Origin: a virus
DNA length: 59,551 nucleotides
IMG/VR virus record: IMGVR_UViG_3300002053_000002
Span: 1 to 59,551 of that record
Direction: 5' to 3' (one strand)
Positions 39,381 through 47,880 of the stretch are shown piece by piece. The position numbers were made by a program, and so were the translations under genes. A model generated the notes under the pieces. That model made no database searches. It was not told the DNA's origin and worked only from the letters and a program-made list of their open reading frames with translations. Positions within the stretch are counted from its first letter, which is position 1; every line of letters starts with the position of its first letter.

Positions 39381-39851
39381 ATGTACTACAAAAAATATGT
39401 TATAACAGGTCTAGTCTGCCTTATAATAGGTTCTACAATAGGTATTGGAGGAACTGTATATTACTATAAGAAGGAAACAAAAATTCCTATTAACAAAGTA
39501 CAGGTAATAAAAATAACAGGTGAGGACATGAAGGTTAATAAGGTAACTCTAAGGCGGAATTCAGTAGCTGTTAGGGTAGACGCTAAAGGAAAAGGAACTT
39601 CTGACATAGTTATTCAAAAAGATACAATACCTGAAGCACTTGCATGGAGAAAAAAGGTTCATGGAATACAAGTACAGTCAGGTATAAATTACAACATAGG
39701 ATTTGATTCTATGGAATTAGATTTTTCTGTAATGTATCTTTATAGATTTAATAGATTTGCTATAGGTGTTGGACCTAAATTTTCAGTATTAAATATAAAT
39801 AAAAACGTTAACTCTATTGGGGTGAATGTATCTGCTCAATATTGGTTTTAG
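39381..39851 (+). CDS. Envelope-spanning protein candidate (spanin-like)
   Basis: 156 aa behind TAAGGAGTATATA. One N-terminal transmembrane helix (about residues 8-28, no lipobox) is followed by a periplasmic region (IKITGEDMKVNKVTLRRNSV). The C-terminal 55 residues alternate like outer-membrane beta strands (SMELDFSVMYLYRF, RFAIGVGPKFSVL, SIGVNVSAQYWF) and end in Phe, the usual barrel-assembly signal. This inner-membrane-to-outer-membrane layout would suit a spanin. Its 3' end overlaps the convergent holin-like gene by 38 bases. Confidence 0.6.
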   Translation: MYYKKYVITGLVCLIIGSTIGIGGTVYYYKKETKIPINKVQVIKITGEDMKVNKVTLRRNSVAVRVDAKGKGTSDIVIQKDTIPEALAWRKKVHGIQVQSGINYNIGFDSMELDFSVMYLYRFNRFAIGVGPKFSVLNINKNVNSIGVNVSAQYWF

Positions 39852-40029
39852 ATCCACGAATAGCTTTTATTGTTTCTGTAACATGTTCACCTACATTACC
39901 CCCAACAAATATAGCCATTCCCCAAATTAAGTGAGTACCTGTGAAATGTTCTGGATAAACAAAGAAAGCTGTAACCATTATCAACATTGCAATAAACTTT
40001 CTGCTTTTAATTTTTTCTAAGAATTTCAT
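39814..40029 (-). CDS. Small membrane protein, holin candidate
   Basis: 71 aa, starting MKFLEKIKSR. A basic N-terminus and two hydrophobic segments (about residues 11-25 and 32-46) suggest one or two membrane helices, with a polar C-terminus. It is the last gene of the tail operon and follows another small membrane protein. The pair may be holin and antiholin. Holin function is inferred from topology and position. Confidence 0.6.
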   Translation of the reverse strand: MKFLEKIKSRKFIAMLIMVTAFFVYPEHFTGTHLIWGMAIFVGGNVGEHVTETIKAIRGSKTNIEQIHSPQ

Positions 40030-40042
40030 AGGTATTCCTCCT

Positions 40043-40306
40043 TTATTTCTTTTTCTTTTTATCAGTTGTATTTAAACTGACTTCTACTGTACCTTTTAAA
40101 TAATAGACATCTTCCCTTATTTCTTCGATATCTTCCTCAACGTTTTGTACTCTATCCTTTATTTCTTTATGACTCTCGTCGTTCCTTTTAATAATATAAT
40201 TTATTATCCAAGCAAGTATAGCCAATAAGATCCCACCAAGAGCAGATAGAGCACCAACAATATACGGATTACCAAGAACACTTTGATCAATGTTGGTTGT
40301 GGGCAT
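40043..40306 (-). CDS. Membrane protein with coiled coil, holin/antiholin candidate
   Basis: 87 aa from ATG 40306 (GAGG upstream; an in-frame TTG at 40327 gives a longer, less likely start). One transmembrane helix (NPYIVGALSALGGILLAILA, then WIINYII) is followed by a highly charged coiled coil and a poly-Lys end (DKKKKK). Such single-helix, charged-tail proteins commonly pair with holins in phage lysis cassettes. Confidence 0.62.
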   Translation of the reverse strand: MPTTNIDQSVLGNPYIVGALSALGGILLAILAWIINYIIKRNDESHKEIKDRVQNVEEDIEEIREDVYYLKGTVEVSLNTTDKKKKK

Positions 40307-40372
40307 ATTTCTTCCTCTTCTATACAATCATTTTTGTTTCCTCTATTAAAGTAAAACATATATAATATCCTA

Positions 40373-41581
40373 TTAGAATAATCCTTTTTGGAATTCTAAA
40401 GACCTAAGTATTTTAGTTGCGTTAGAATTATCTGAAGGGTCAGGAGATAATCCTCTAGTACAAATTACCCATGCACCATTTGAAAAAGCTATTCCATCAA
40501 ATTCATTTCCAGTAGAAGAGGAATTAAATAATGGAAAGGTTGAAGCTAACCATGTATCCCCTCCATCTAAAGAATAGATAACTCTAGTATTATCTACTGA
40601 TAGAATCATCCACATTCCTTCTGCATACCTTATTTCTCTAAAACCACTTTGAAGTTCAGTAGGAATAGTTGTTAATATAGACCAAGTGGCACCATTATCA
40701 GTAGACCTTAAAGCTCTTTCACTTAATGTTCCGCTCGCAGCAACTGCAATCCAATTACCTTCTCCATCACTATCTAATCCAATCCAAATATTTGTTTGAG
40801 TTCCAAGCGGAACTGTTACTGCACTCCATGTTGCTCCATTATCAGTAGTTCTAGCAAATGCATTTGTATTTATAGGATTTACTCCTGTGGCTACAAATAC
40901 ATCGTCGGATGCAATTTTTGAATGTCGAACTTTATAGTATTGTGCGTTTGCATCAGGTGCGGTTCTTGTTGTAAAAGAAACTCCATTGTCAGTTGAGTTA
41001 GCCAGTTTAGAATCTGTTATTCCACATATACACCAATTGTCTCCACCATCATTGTCAATACCAAAATAAGTTCCTGCAGAAACTCCAGAAACAGGGGACC
41101 AGGTTTCTGCATCATCAGTAGATCTGTAAACGTATGGAGACTCATTTCCTGTTATTATTAACCAGACTTGTCCTGCGCCTGCAGAAATTCCTTGAATACC
41201 AGCTGTTGGGGTAGTTCTTAATTGCCAGAACCAACCTCTATCCGTAGACTTTATTAAGCTAGTTGTTGTTCCGTCTGGATCAGCGGCACAGAAAATATCT
41301 CCTTTAGCTTCAACAACTTGTATCGCTCCAGTAGTAGCTGGAGTATCAACATTTATCCAATTAGAAGCTTGAAGTTGATAGATAAATCTTTCTGCTTGTG
41401 GTCTTACTACAATACTTCCTATAGAAGTAGCAAATTCTTCTACTGTAATTATACTGTCAACGTCATTTGGATCAGTTTCATTTGGACGATTAATGTACAG
41501 GTAATGTTGATCACCTATAATATCTCCTGAAGCTATTTGTGTAAGATCCTTAAAATAACGTATGGAACTATCTATTGCCAT
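40373..41581 (-). CDS. Tail fibre/receptor-binding protein with Asp-box (BNR) repeats, paralogue B
   Basis: 402 aa. Multiple Asp-box motifs (S-x-D-x-G-x-x-W): STDRGWFW, STDNGVSF, TTDNGATWS, STDNGATWS and SLDGGDTW, giving a beta-propeller of five or six blades. The N-terminal 50 residues (RYFKDLTQIASGD followed by YLYINRP) match those of the next gene upstream and are probably the baseplate attachment part. A sialidase-like active site is not evident. Probable host-binding protein. Confidence 0.82.
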   Translation of the reverse strand: MAIDSSIRYFKDLTQIASGDIIGDQHYLYINRPNETDPNDVDSIITVEEFATSIGSIVVRPQAERFIYQLQASNWINVDTPATTGAIQVVEAKGDIFCAADPDGTTTSLIKSTDRGWFWQLRTTPTAGIQGISAGAGQVWLIITGNESPYVYRSTDDAETWSPVSGVSAGTYFGIDNDGGDNWCICGITDSKLANSTDNGVSFTTRTAPDANAQYYKVRHSKIASDDVFVATGVNPINTNAFARTTDNGATWSAVTVPLGTQTNIWIGLDSDGEGNWIAVAASGTLSERALRSTDNGATWSILTTIPTELQSGFREIRYAEGMWMILSVDNTRVIYSLDGGDTWLASTFPLFNSSSTGNEFDGIAFSNGAWVICTRGLSPDPSDNSNATKILRSLEFQKGLF

Positions 41582-41590
41582 AACTCCTCC

Positions 41591-42793
41591 TTAAAATATA
41601 CCTTCTTGAAATTCTAATGACCTTAATATCTTAGTTGGGTTAGCATCATCTGAGGGATCTATAAAAAATATACTTGCTAAGAATAGCCATGCACCTTCTG
41701 TATAAGTTATTCCTATAATTGGTAATGTGTATGCAGGGTCATTATATCTACGAAAAGTTGAAGCTTCCCAATTAATCCCATTATCCAAGGAATAAATAAT
41801 CTTTACTTTATCGAAAGTAGTTATTATCCAAGTATTATCGTCATACTTTACCTTGAAATGAATTCCTTGAAACTCTGTAGGTAATGTTAGTATAGACCAA
41901 GTTAATCCGTTGTCTGTAGATCTCACAACCCTTTCACTTGCTGTTCCACTCGCAGCAACTGCCATCCAATTGCCTTCTCCATCTGTGTCTACACTTACCC
42001 AAGTATTGGAACCCAGCCCTGTAGGAACTGCTATTGCAGACCATGTAGTCCCATTATCTGTAGAACGAGCAAAAGCATTATCGTTAACTGAATTTGAACC
42101 TACTGCTATCCAAACATTATCTCCAGAATTTCTGGAGTGTTGTATATCACCAAAAGTTGTATTTGAATCAGGTTCAGTTCTTGCTGTGAAAGAAATTCCA
42201 TCATCAGTTGAATTAGCTAATTTTGCTCCTGAAATTCCACAAGCACACCAATTGTTTCCACCGTCATTAGATATTGACCTGTATTCTCCTACTGGCATTC
42301 CAGAAACAGCGGTCCAACTTATTGCATCGTTTGTAGATCTATAAGCATAAGGTGAAGCATTACTAACAAAGACCCAAACTTGTCCTGCTCCTGGTTCTAT
42401 GTCCTGTATTCTTTCAGTGGGAGTAGTTTGTGCAAACCAAGTCCATCCCCTATCAGTAGACCTAAATAGGCTTGAAGTTGTCTCCGATGTGTCTGTCAAA
42501 CAAACAATATCTCCTCTTGCTTCTATTCTAGTAGTAGCTAATGAAGAAGTTCCCACTTGCACATAAGCAAAATTAGAGAGTTTAAATTGTCTAAATAGTC
42601 TTTCTAAAAAAGGAACAACTGCACTTTCTTCTACAGAAGATATAAATTGATTTAAAGGTATTATGTTATCTCTATTGTTTCTAGAGACTTCTGCAGGTCT
42701 ATTAACATAAGCAAAATCATTTACCATATCTAATTCAGCACCTGTTATTTCAACTAAGTCTCTAAAAAAAGTTATTGGTGAATTTCCTGCCAT
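41591..42793 (-). CDS. Tail fibre/receptor-binding protein with Asp-box (BNR) repeats, paralogue A
   Basis: 400 aa. Same layout as paralogue B (N-terminal FFRDLVEITGAEL followed by YVNRP; Asp-boxes STDRGWTW, STDDGISF, STDNGTTWS, STDNGLTWS and SLDNGINW). Roughly half the residues are alike, with the C-terminal blades most different, as expected after duplication and divergence of receptor-binding surfaces. Located after the DUF2612-like baseplate gene, as tail fibres are. Confidence 0.85.
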   Translation of the reverse strand: MAGNSPITFFRDLVEITGAELDMVNDFAYVNRPAEVSRNNRDNIIPLNQFISSVEESAVVPFLERLFRQFKLSNFAYVQVGTSSLATTRIEARGDIVCLTDTSETTSSLFRSTDRGWTWFAQTTPTERIQDIEPGAGQVWVFVSNASPYAYRSTNDAISWTAVSGMPVGEYRSISNDGGNNWCACGISGAKLANSTDDGISFTARTEPDSNTTFGDIQHSRNSGDNVWIAVGSNSVNDNAFARSTDNGTTWSAIAVPTGLGSNTWVSVDTDGEGNWMAVAASGTASERVVRSTDNGLTWSILTLPTEFQGIHFKVKYDDNTWIITTFDKVKIIYSLDNGINWEASTFRRYNDPAYTLPIIGITYTEGAWLFLASIFFIDPSDDANPTKILRSLEFQEGIF

Positions 42794-43350
42794 TATATTT
42801 CCTCTTTCCCAAAAAATTCTAAGTCTTGTGTTACGGCAAAAACATTATCAATAGCATCGTCTTCAAATCCAAATACTGGATTGTCGTCATCATTCCTTTC
42901 CCTGCATAATATTCCAACACCTGCTGGAGTTAGTTCGGTTAACGCTTGTATTGGAATTTGTGCATCCGTTATTAAAAAAACTTTTGCTGGATAGACAGGA
43001 ATATAGTCAATGTAAGTTGCACCATAAAAACTTATAAGTACATTTTGTATTTGTCTTATGGTTCCACTTATTTTTAAACTTATTCTTAGTTGAATAGCTG
43101 CTCTAAAGTCATTGTCATTTCTACCGAGTCTTTCTTCATTCCGTACTCTTCCTATGACATCAAGTTGCTCTCCTTCTGCCGTATCAATATAAAATAAATC
43201 CCTAACTTCAAAAATAGCTGTTTCAAGATCATCAGCTTGAAGTGTTGATGATCTTATTACTTCTTGCAAGTTGGTAGAATTTTTATATTGCTCTATGAAT
43301 AATTCCAAAGCCTCTGCATAGTAGTCTGTTATTCTAACTATTTCACCCAT
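42793..43350 (-). CDS. Baseplate protein (DUF2612 / tail protein I-like)
   Basis: 185 aa. FIEQYKNSTNLQEVIRS, DTAEGEQLDVIGRVRNEERL and DNDFRAAIQLRI are the DUF2612 hallmark. It is the equivalent of P2 tail protein I or the wedge tip that carries the fibres. One base overlaps both neighbours, baseplate J upstream and the receptor-binding gene downstream. Confidence 0.88.
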   Translation of the reverse strand: MGEIVRITDYYAEALELFIEQYKNSTNLQEVIRSSTLQADDLETAIFEVRDLFYIDTAEGEQLDVIGRVRNEERLGRNDNDFRAAIQLRISLKISGTIRQIQNVLISFYGATYIDYIPVYPAKVFLITDAQIPIQALTELTPAGVGILCRERNDDDNPVFGFEDDAIDNVFAVTQDLEFFGKEEI

Positions 43351-44801
43351 TATGGTATGTCCTGTACAGTTATTCTGCTTAATGCAAATACACCTTGATC
43401 CCTTCCAGCTAGTATTATACTATCTTCAGCGTAGACTGGAGTATCTCCAGGTGATGCAGTTTCAGCTAATTCAATTATTATATCCCCAACACCAGGGACT
43501 TCATAAACTGGAGTTGCAAGTCTTTGTCTTATTATGTCTGTTCCTATAGTTATATTTTCTGAAACGTATTCTAGAATATTTTCTTTTATTAAATTGTCTC
43601 CATCAGTAGGATAAGCTTCTTCAGGATTAAGATCTCTACTTATACGAATCCAAATATAGACTGGCGTTGGTCTTGAAAATAATATAGTAAAAGAATTTCC
43701 AAGTTCATCTATTGCTGTTCCACTAGAACCTACTCCGTACCATTCTATTCCTGCAGGAGCTGAATCAAATATAGCTTGCGCTATATCATTATCATCTCCA
43801 CCTGAAACAACTACTTCAAAGCTGTGTGGTGGTCTTCCATCAACGTCTGTAATATTTGTTCTGTTAGTTTCTACAACTACAACAAGAACATTTTCAACAG
43901 AATTAACTTCTTTTCTTATAGAAGCTACTGTAGAAAGACCTGTAGAAAGTTCTTGTATTCTTCTTAATCTTAAAGCAAAGTCAGTTTCTTCGACATTTCC
44001 GGTAACTCCTGATGAAGGGTTATTCAGTCCCTCCCAACCTGTTATAGGAGTAACAATTTCGGTTAATGTATTTGCAGGAACCTGAATAGGTCCACTTTCA
44101 TCAGCAGTAAAATTACCGGAAGATCCTAAAGTATCTATTTGAAAATTTGCTGTATTAGATATATTTAAAGAAGTAGGAATTGAAAAAATATACAACGTTG
44201 TACTTCTATTTTCTGATATAACATCATCCAATGGATCAATCTGAGAAACTATTGCATCTATAACTTCATCCTTAGTGTTTCCACCACCAGGAACAGTGTG
44301 TGAATAGACTATAGATTCTATAGTAACTGAAAACACTTCTGTAGGTGTTGGATCTGTAGGAATAGTTAGGATTAATTCCTTTGTTCTTGTTCTATTTATT
44401 TCAATATCATTATCCAAATTAAATAATATTGGATTGCTTCCTCGATCTGTGTTTCTTCTAGACTTACTATTTTCAGGGACAATTGTACTTTCCGTTCCAT
44501 AAAGAATAGCTTGTACAGTAGAAGGAACTGCAGGATTTCTAGTTGTTCCACTTTCCCTTGCAATAGAAGTTAGACTTGTTCCAGTAGCTTGATCAGGGTC
44601 TCTACTTTTATAAATTTCTTCTAGTGCATCCCAAAGGTTTGCGTCTCTTTGTGAAAGAATTCCAATTATTTGTCCAAAAGGTCCTTCTGGTTCTACGTCT
44701 ATAGTTTCTCCAAATACAGACCTAAATTGTTCTTCTAATTCTAGTTTAATTTCAGCTAAAGTTTTCTTTTGAAATCCGTTAACAGTAACATAAATTGCCA
44801 T
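43350..44801 (-). CDS. Baseplate J-like wedge protein
   Basis: 483 aa. The N-terminal FQKKTLAEIKLELEEQFRSVFG, in parts FQKKTLAEIK and LEEQFRSVFG, then GLNNPSSGVTGNVEETDFALRLRR and IQELSTGLS are typical of baseplate J (P2 gpJ, Mu gp47). The middle contains an extra beta domain (about residues 140-240) often seen in the larger versions. It forms the wedge that links hub and fibres. Confidence 0.92.
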   Translation of the reverse strand: MAIYVTVNGFQKKTLAEIKLELEEQFRSVFGETIDVEPEGPFGQIIGILSQRDANLWDALEEIYKSRDPDQATGTSLTSIARESGTTRNPAVPSTVQAILYGTESTIVPENSKSRRNTDRGSNPILFNLDNDIEINRTRTKELILTIPTDPTPTEVFSVTIESIVYSHTVPGGGNTKDEVIDAIVSQIDPLDDVISENRSTTLYIFSIPTSLNISNTANFQIDTLGSSGNFTADESGPIQVPANTLTEIVTPITGWEGLNNPSSGVTGNVEETDFALRLRRIQELSTGLSTVASIRKEVNSVENVLVVVVETNRTNITDVDGRPPHSFEVVVSGGDDNDIAQAIFDSAPAGIEWYGVGSSGTAIDELGNSFTILFSRPTPVYIWIRISRDLNPEEAYPTDGDNLIKENILEYVSENITIGTDIIRQRLATPVYEVPGVGDIIIELAETASPGDTPVYAEDSIILAGRDQGVFALSRITVQDIP

Positions 44802-45166
44802 TATATTGCCACTCCTCCGACAGAAACTTGTTCTCCATTTTCAAGTTCCACGTCTAATGTCGTAACTTTAAAAGTTCTGTTTGCATTGTCCAATTCAGAT
44901 TCATAGTTTATTATTCTAGATACAGAACTTGTACCAAGAACTATATTTCTAATTATGACATCTATACTTTCTATGTCTCTTGTCTTAATTAAGATGTCAG
45001 TAAAATAAGGTAAACCAAAATCAACGTCTAAAAACCATTCACCTCTAAAAGTCTTTATTCGGCTTGCTATCTTTTGTGCTATATAGTTTGGTCTATTTAT
45101 TATAGATAACTGAGTATTGTTTACAACTATTATATCATTATTTGTGTCTAATTCCAAGTTAAACAT
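44801..45166 (-). CDS. Baseplate wedge protein, gpW/gp25-like (DUF2634)
   Basis: 121 aa. FNLELDTNNDIIVVNN, IASRIKTFRGEWFLDVDFGLPYF (in part IKTFRGEWFLD) and the PYF-x-DIL segment mark the gp25/DUF2634 lysozyme-like wedge family. It directly precedes baseplate J by one base, as in P2 (gpW-gpJ) and Pam3. It has no lysozyme active site. Confidence 0.88.
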   Translation of the reverse strand: MFNLELDTNNDIIVVNNTQLSIINRPNYIAQKIASRIKTFRGEWFLDVDFGLPYFTDILIKTRDIESIDVIIRNIVLGTSSVSRIINYESELDNANRTFKVTTLDVELENGEQVSVGGVAI

Positions 45167-45168
45167 TA

Positions 45169-45549
45169 TTATTGTCCTTTTACTTTGTCTTGTCCAGCAT
45201 CTGATATTTCTACTGGACCAGCTATAGGAGTAGGAACTCCACCAACTGTTCCTTGTGCTTGCATAGTTCCAAAGTCTCCTTCTCTCATAACTAATTGATT
45301 TTCAGCTTTTACTTTTGTTGCTGTTGCATTTATTGTTTGTGGAACAATAGTAGCTATAGAACCTGAATCAAATCCAGAAGCATTTCCTCCAGTGAAAGTA
45401 TATTGTAAAGGGTCTTTATGCACACCTTTATCTAATGCTTTTACTTTTTGTGATGGAACAGAAGTAACTGTAAAAGTTCCTCCACTTATTGGAGATCCTG
45501 TTCCATGTGCTAAAGTCAAATCTTCGTTAGCTATATTTTCAAGTGCCAT
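45169..45549 (-). CDS. PAAR-like spike-tip candidate
   Basis: 126 aa. The sequence is Gly-, Thr- and Pro-rich with a run of short beta strands; the segment TKVKAENQLVMREGD recalls the PAAR-type repeat that caps contractile-tail spikes. It lies between the spike gene and gpW/gp25, the expected position for a tip protein. No metal-binding His/Cys cluster is evident, so the call is by position and repeat look. Confidence 0.55.
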   Translation of the reverse strand: MALENIANEDLTLAHGTGSPISGGTFTVTSVPSQKVKALDKGVHKDPLQYTFTGGNASGFDSGSIATIVPQTINATATKVKAENQLVMREGDFGTMQAQGTVGGVPTPIAGPVEISDAGQDKVKGQ

Positions 45550-46097
45550 TATACATCCACTGTCAAATTTCCGTTTATATCTACTTGTCCATCATCCTTT
45601 AATTCAATTGTCCCTGAACTATTTTTAATAGTTATTACCCCTCCTTGAGTAATACTTATCTCATTATCAGTAGGTAAATTTGAAGCTCTACTAAATGAAA
45701 ATAGTCCGGGGATACATATTGCATCAGTTAAATTAAACTTACTTGAATCATCTGCTGCAACTTGATTCTGCCCCCCACTGTTTAAATAATTTCCTATTCC
45801 ATATTCTGAAAATAATATTAAGCAACCATCACCTGTTGCAATGTCCCATCTTAAAGTAAAGTTACTTCCAGATGGAAATATTGTAGGTACATTATCTATG
45901 ACTGGTAAAGTTATATCAACTTCCTTAACTGTTTTCATACTTACTAACGGCTCAACGCTTGCTTTCCTTTGTCCAGCATTCCAAGAAACAATTTTTCCTG
46001 GTAATACTGTATGAACATTTTCAAGGGAAGAATTTATAGCTAAGTAAATCGCATCGATTAAATTCTCTTTACCACTACCAAAAAGATTAATTGTCAT
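45549..46097 (-). CDS. Baseplate central spike (gp138/gpV-like)
   Basis: 182 aa. An OB-fold-like N-terminal domain (TVLPGKIVSWNAGQRKASV, IFPSGSNFTLRWDIATGDGCLI) matches the Gp138 N-terminal/gpV spike family. The C-terminal 40 residues form a beta-helix (ISITQGGVITIKNSSGTIE, DDGQVDINGN) that would puncture the outer membrane. Overlaps the hub gene by 4 bases. Confidence 0.85.
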   Translation of the reverse strand: MTINLFGSGKENLIDAIYLAINSSLENVHTVLPGKIVSWNAGQRKASVEPLVSMKTVKEVDITLPVIDNVPTIFPSGSNFTLRWDIATGDGCLILFSEYGIGNYLNSGGQNQVAADDSSKFNLTDAICIPGLFSFSRASNLPTDNEISITQGGVITIKNSSGTIELKDDGQVDINGNLTVDV

Positions 46098-46957
46098 TCT
46101 ATAGCTTCTCCTTCACAAATAAAAACTTTTCCAAAATTTCCACCCTTAAAAACAACTTTCTCATTAACATAGGTTCCGTTTACATTATTACTTCTTATTG
46201 TAACAAGTCCACTCGGTTCCAAGTTATGATTTAATAAACAAGAGTATTTTACTCTAGGTCTATTTTCTGTTCTATTACCTACCCTATATTCTTCATTTTC
46301 AATAAAGGCTTGAAATAATCCTGAATTATAGTCAAGGTAAACTGAACGGAATCTACTGTCTTGTTGTCCTTGTCTATAAATAAATAACGTCGCATTATCT
46401 ATATATAAATCAATTGAAGTATTGTTTAAAATTCTTTTACAATATCTTAATGCTTCCTTAGCTGTGCCCGCAAAAACATATCCATTTGGAAGTGTTATTC
46501 CCTGTGCATTATCTCTTCCAAATACTCTAAGACCTAAAGACAAGGCAATCTGATTTAATACATCTATTACTCTTGTTCCTGGAGCATAAGATAAGGATAC
46601 AGTTACATAATCAAATCTTCTATCCGCACCCTGTAAACCACCGCAAGTAATTGTTGTTTGCCAGTCTACACCAGTTTGAACACTTACTGATGAAACAATA
46701 TTACCTATATAGATAGTGCCTATACTTTCGTCTTCATATCCTGCAGACAATACTACATTGTTTCCTTCTACTAATACATTGTTTCTAGTAGTTTCTTTTG
46801 CATTATATATTGTTATAGTACAAGAGTTGTCACTAAACTGTATAGATCTTTGAACTTCAAATTCAATGTTTAAATCTGAAATCAATAACCCTACTCCAGC
46901 ACCACCTGTAGTTGGAGAAGTACCTACCTTTAATTCTACAATCTGACTAAATGCCAT
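46094..46957 (-). CDS. Baseplate hub protein (gpD/gp27-like)
   Basis: 287 aa. FEVQRSIQFSDNSCTITIYN and the GTRVIDVLNQIALSLGL region suit the tube-like beta-barrels of hub proteins; RYCKRILNNTSIDLYID resembles the central hub domain. It lies between the plug-like protein and the spike. No enzymatic domain is fused. Confidence 0.75.
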   Translation of the reverse strand: MAFSQIVELKVGTSPTTGGAGVGLLISDLNIEFEVQRSIQFSDNSCTITIYNAKETTRNNVLVEGNNVVLSAGYEDESIGTIYIGNIVSSVSVQTGVDWQTTITCGGLQGADRRFDYVTVSLSYAPGTRVIDVLNQIALSLGLRVFGRDNAQGITLPNGYVFAGTAKEALRYCKRILNNTSIDLYIDNATLFIYRQGQQDSRFRSVYLDYNSGLFQAFIENEEYRVGNRTENRPRVKYSCLLNHNLEPSGLVTIRSNNVNGTYVNEKVVFKGGNFGKVFICEGEAIE

Positions 46958-47303
46958 TCTCGTTTCTCCAAGCTTCTGTCTCTTCTGAAGTTAAATATGC
47001 AAAGTTCCATCCGTTACTTAGATTATCATAAGTTAATTCATTTGGTGTACCTTCACTAGACTTTAATACAAATAAATTTCCTGGTAGTTCTATGCTAGAT
47101 TTAAAAGCAAGTAGAATAGGAAAGTTTGTTACCATCTTTATTCCTAACAATCTGTTTCCTGTACTCACTTCTTCGTAAGAATTTAGATACCAATTTTCAG
47201 ATCTTGAATTCCACACTATTCTTAATCTAACAAGGATACCTTCAAGTTCTATTTCTTGAATAAAGTCTGCCGCTTGAGTTTGAAATGTTGGTATTATAAT
47301 CAT
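46947..47303 (-). CDS. Baseplate plug protein (DUF6983/Pam3 gp18-like)
   Basis: 118 aa from ATG 47303 (AGGGAC upstream); an earlier in-frame start overlaps the neighbour further. IPTFQTQ, LRIVWNSRSENWYLNSY and GNRLLGIKMVTNFPIL match the Pam3 baseplate-plug family, single beta-domains that link hub and Dit-like ring. Overlaps the hub start by 11 bases. Confidence 0.72.
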   Translation of the reverse strand: MIIIPTFQTQAADFIQEIELEGILVRLRIVWNSRSENWYLNSYEEVSTGNRLLGIKMVTNFPILLAFKSSIELPGNLFVLKSSEGTPNELTYDNLSNGWNFAYLTSEETEAWRNENGI

Positions 47304-47304
47304 C

Positions 47305-47880
47305 TTAAGTCCCTGTAGTTCTACCCACATTACTTTGTGGTGATGCTTGTCTAGCTCTGTTGTTATTCAAGTTGCCAGGATTTACTCTAGCTTCAATAGC
47401 AACTGTTCTTAACTGAACAACTCTGGCCTCCTGAAAAGATATAGAAAAAGATTGACTTTCTCCATCGTCAGAACTTCTACCAGCTGATATACCTGTTATA
47501 GCAACGTCATTATATATTTCTAAGTTTGTTACAAGTGTTACAAGTTGTCTGCTATCCCTTATTCTTTTCAAAGCATCAAAGGCTTCTTGCGCTCTGTTTT
47601 TTGGAAAAGGATAATTGGAAAATAAACTTGTTGCTCTTCTTACAGAAAAATTTGTTACGAACCCTACTAAGCTTCCAGTTCTAAGAGCCAATCTAATATT
47701 GTCAGTTATTATACTTCCATCTTCAATATTATAAACCGTAACTTCATTTGGAAGTGTATGATCTTCACTAAGAACAAGATCAAAACTTATGGATTCTATA
47801 TCATTCTTAATTGAAAAGTTCCTATCTCTTCCAAGAAATAAAGTGGTCGGTAAAGGTTGTCTAAAATCAAATATTGCCAT
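47305..47880 (-). CDS. Dit-like baseplate/tail protein
   Basis: 191 aa. The middle FDALKRIRDSRQLVTLVTNLE followed by YNDVAITGISAGRSSDDGES and the ISFQEARVV strand match the Dit-like N-terminal family found in Pam3-type baseplates. It lies between the tape measure and the plug. The last 30 residues are Asn/Gln/Arg-rich and probably disordered. Confidence 0.8.
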   Translation of the reverse strand: MAIFDFRQPLPTTLFLGRDRNFSIKNDIESISFDLVLSEDHTLPNEVTVYNIEDGSIITDNIRLALRTGSLVGFVTNFSVRRATSLFSNYPFPKNRAQEAFDALKRIRDSRQLVTLVTNLEIYNDVAITGISAGRSSDDGESQSFSISFQEARVVQLRTVAIEARVNPGNLNNNRARQASPQSNVGRTTGT

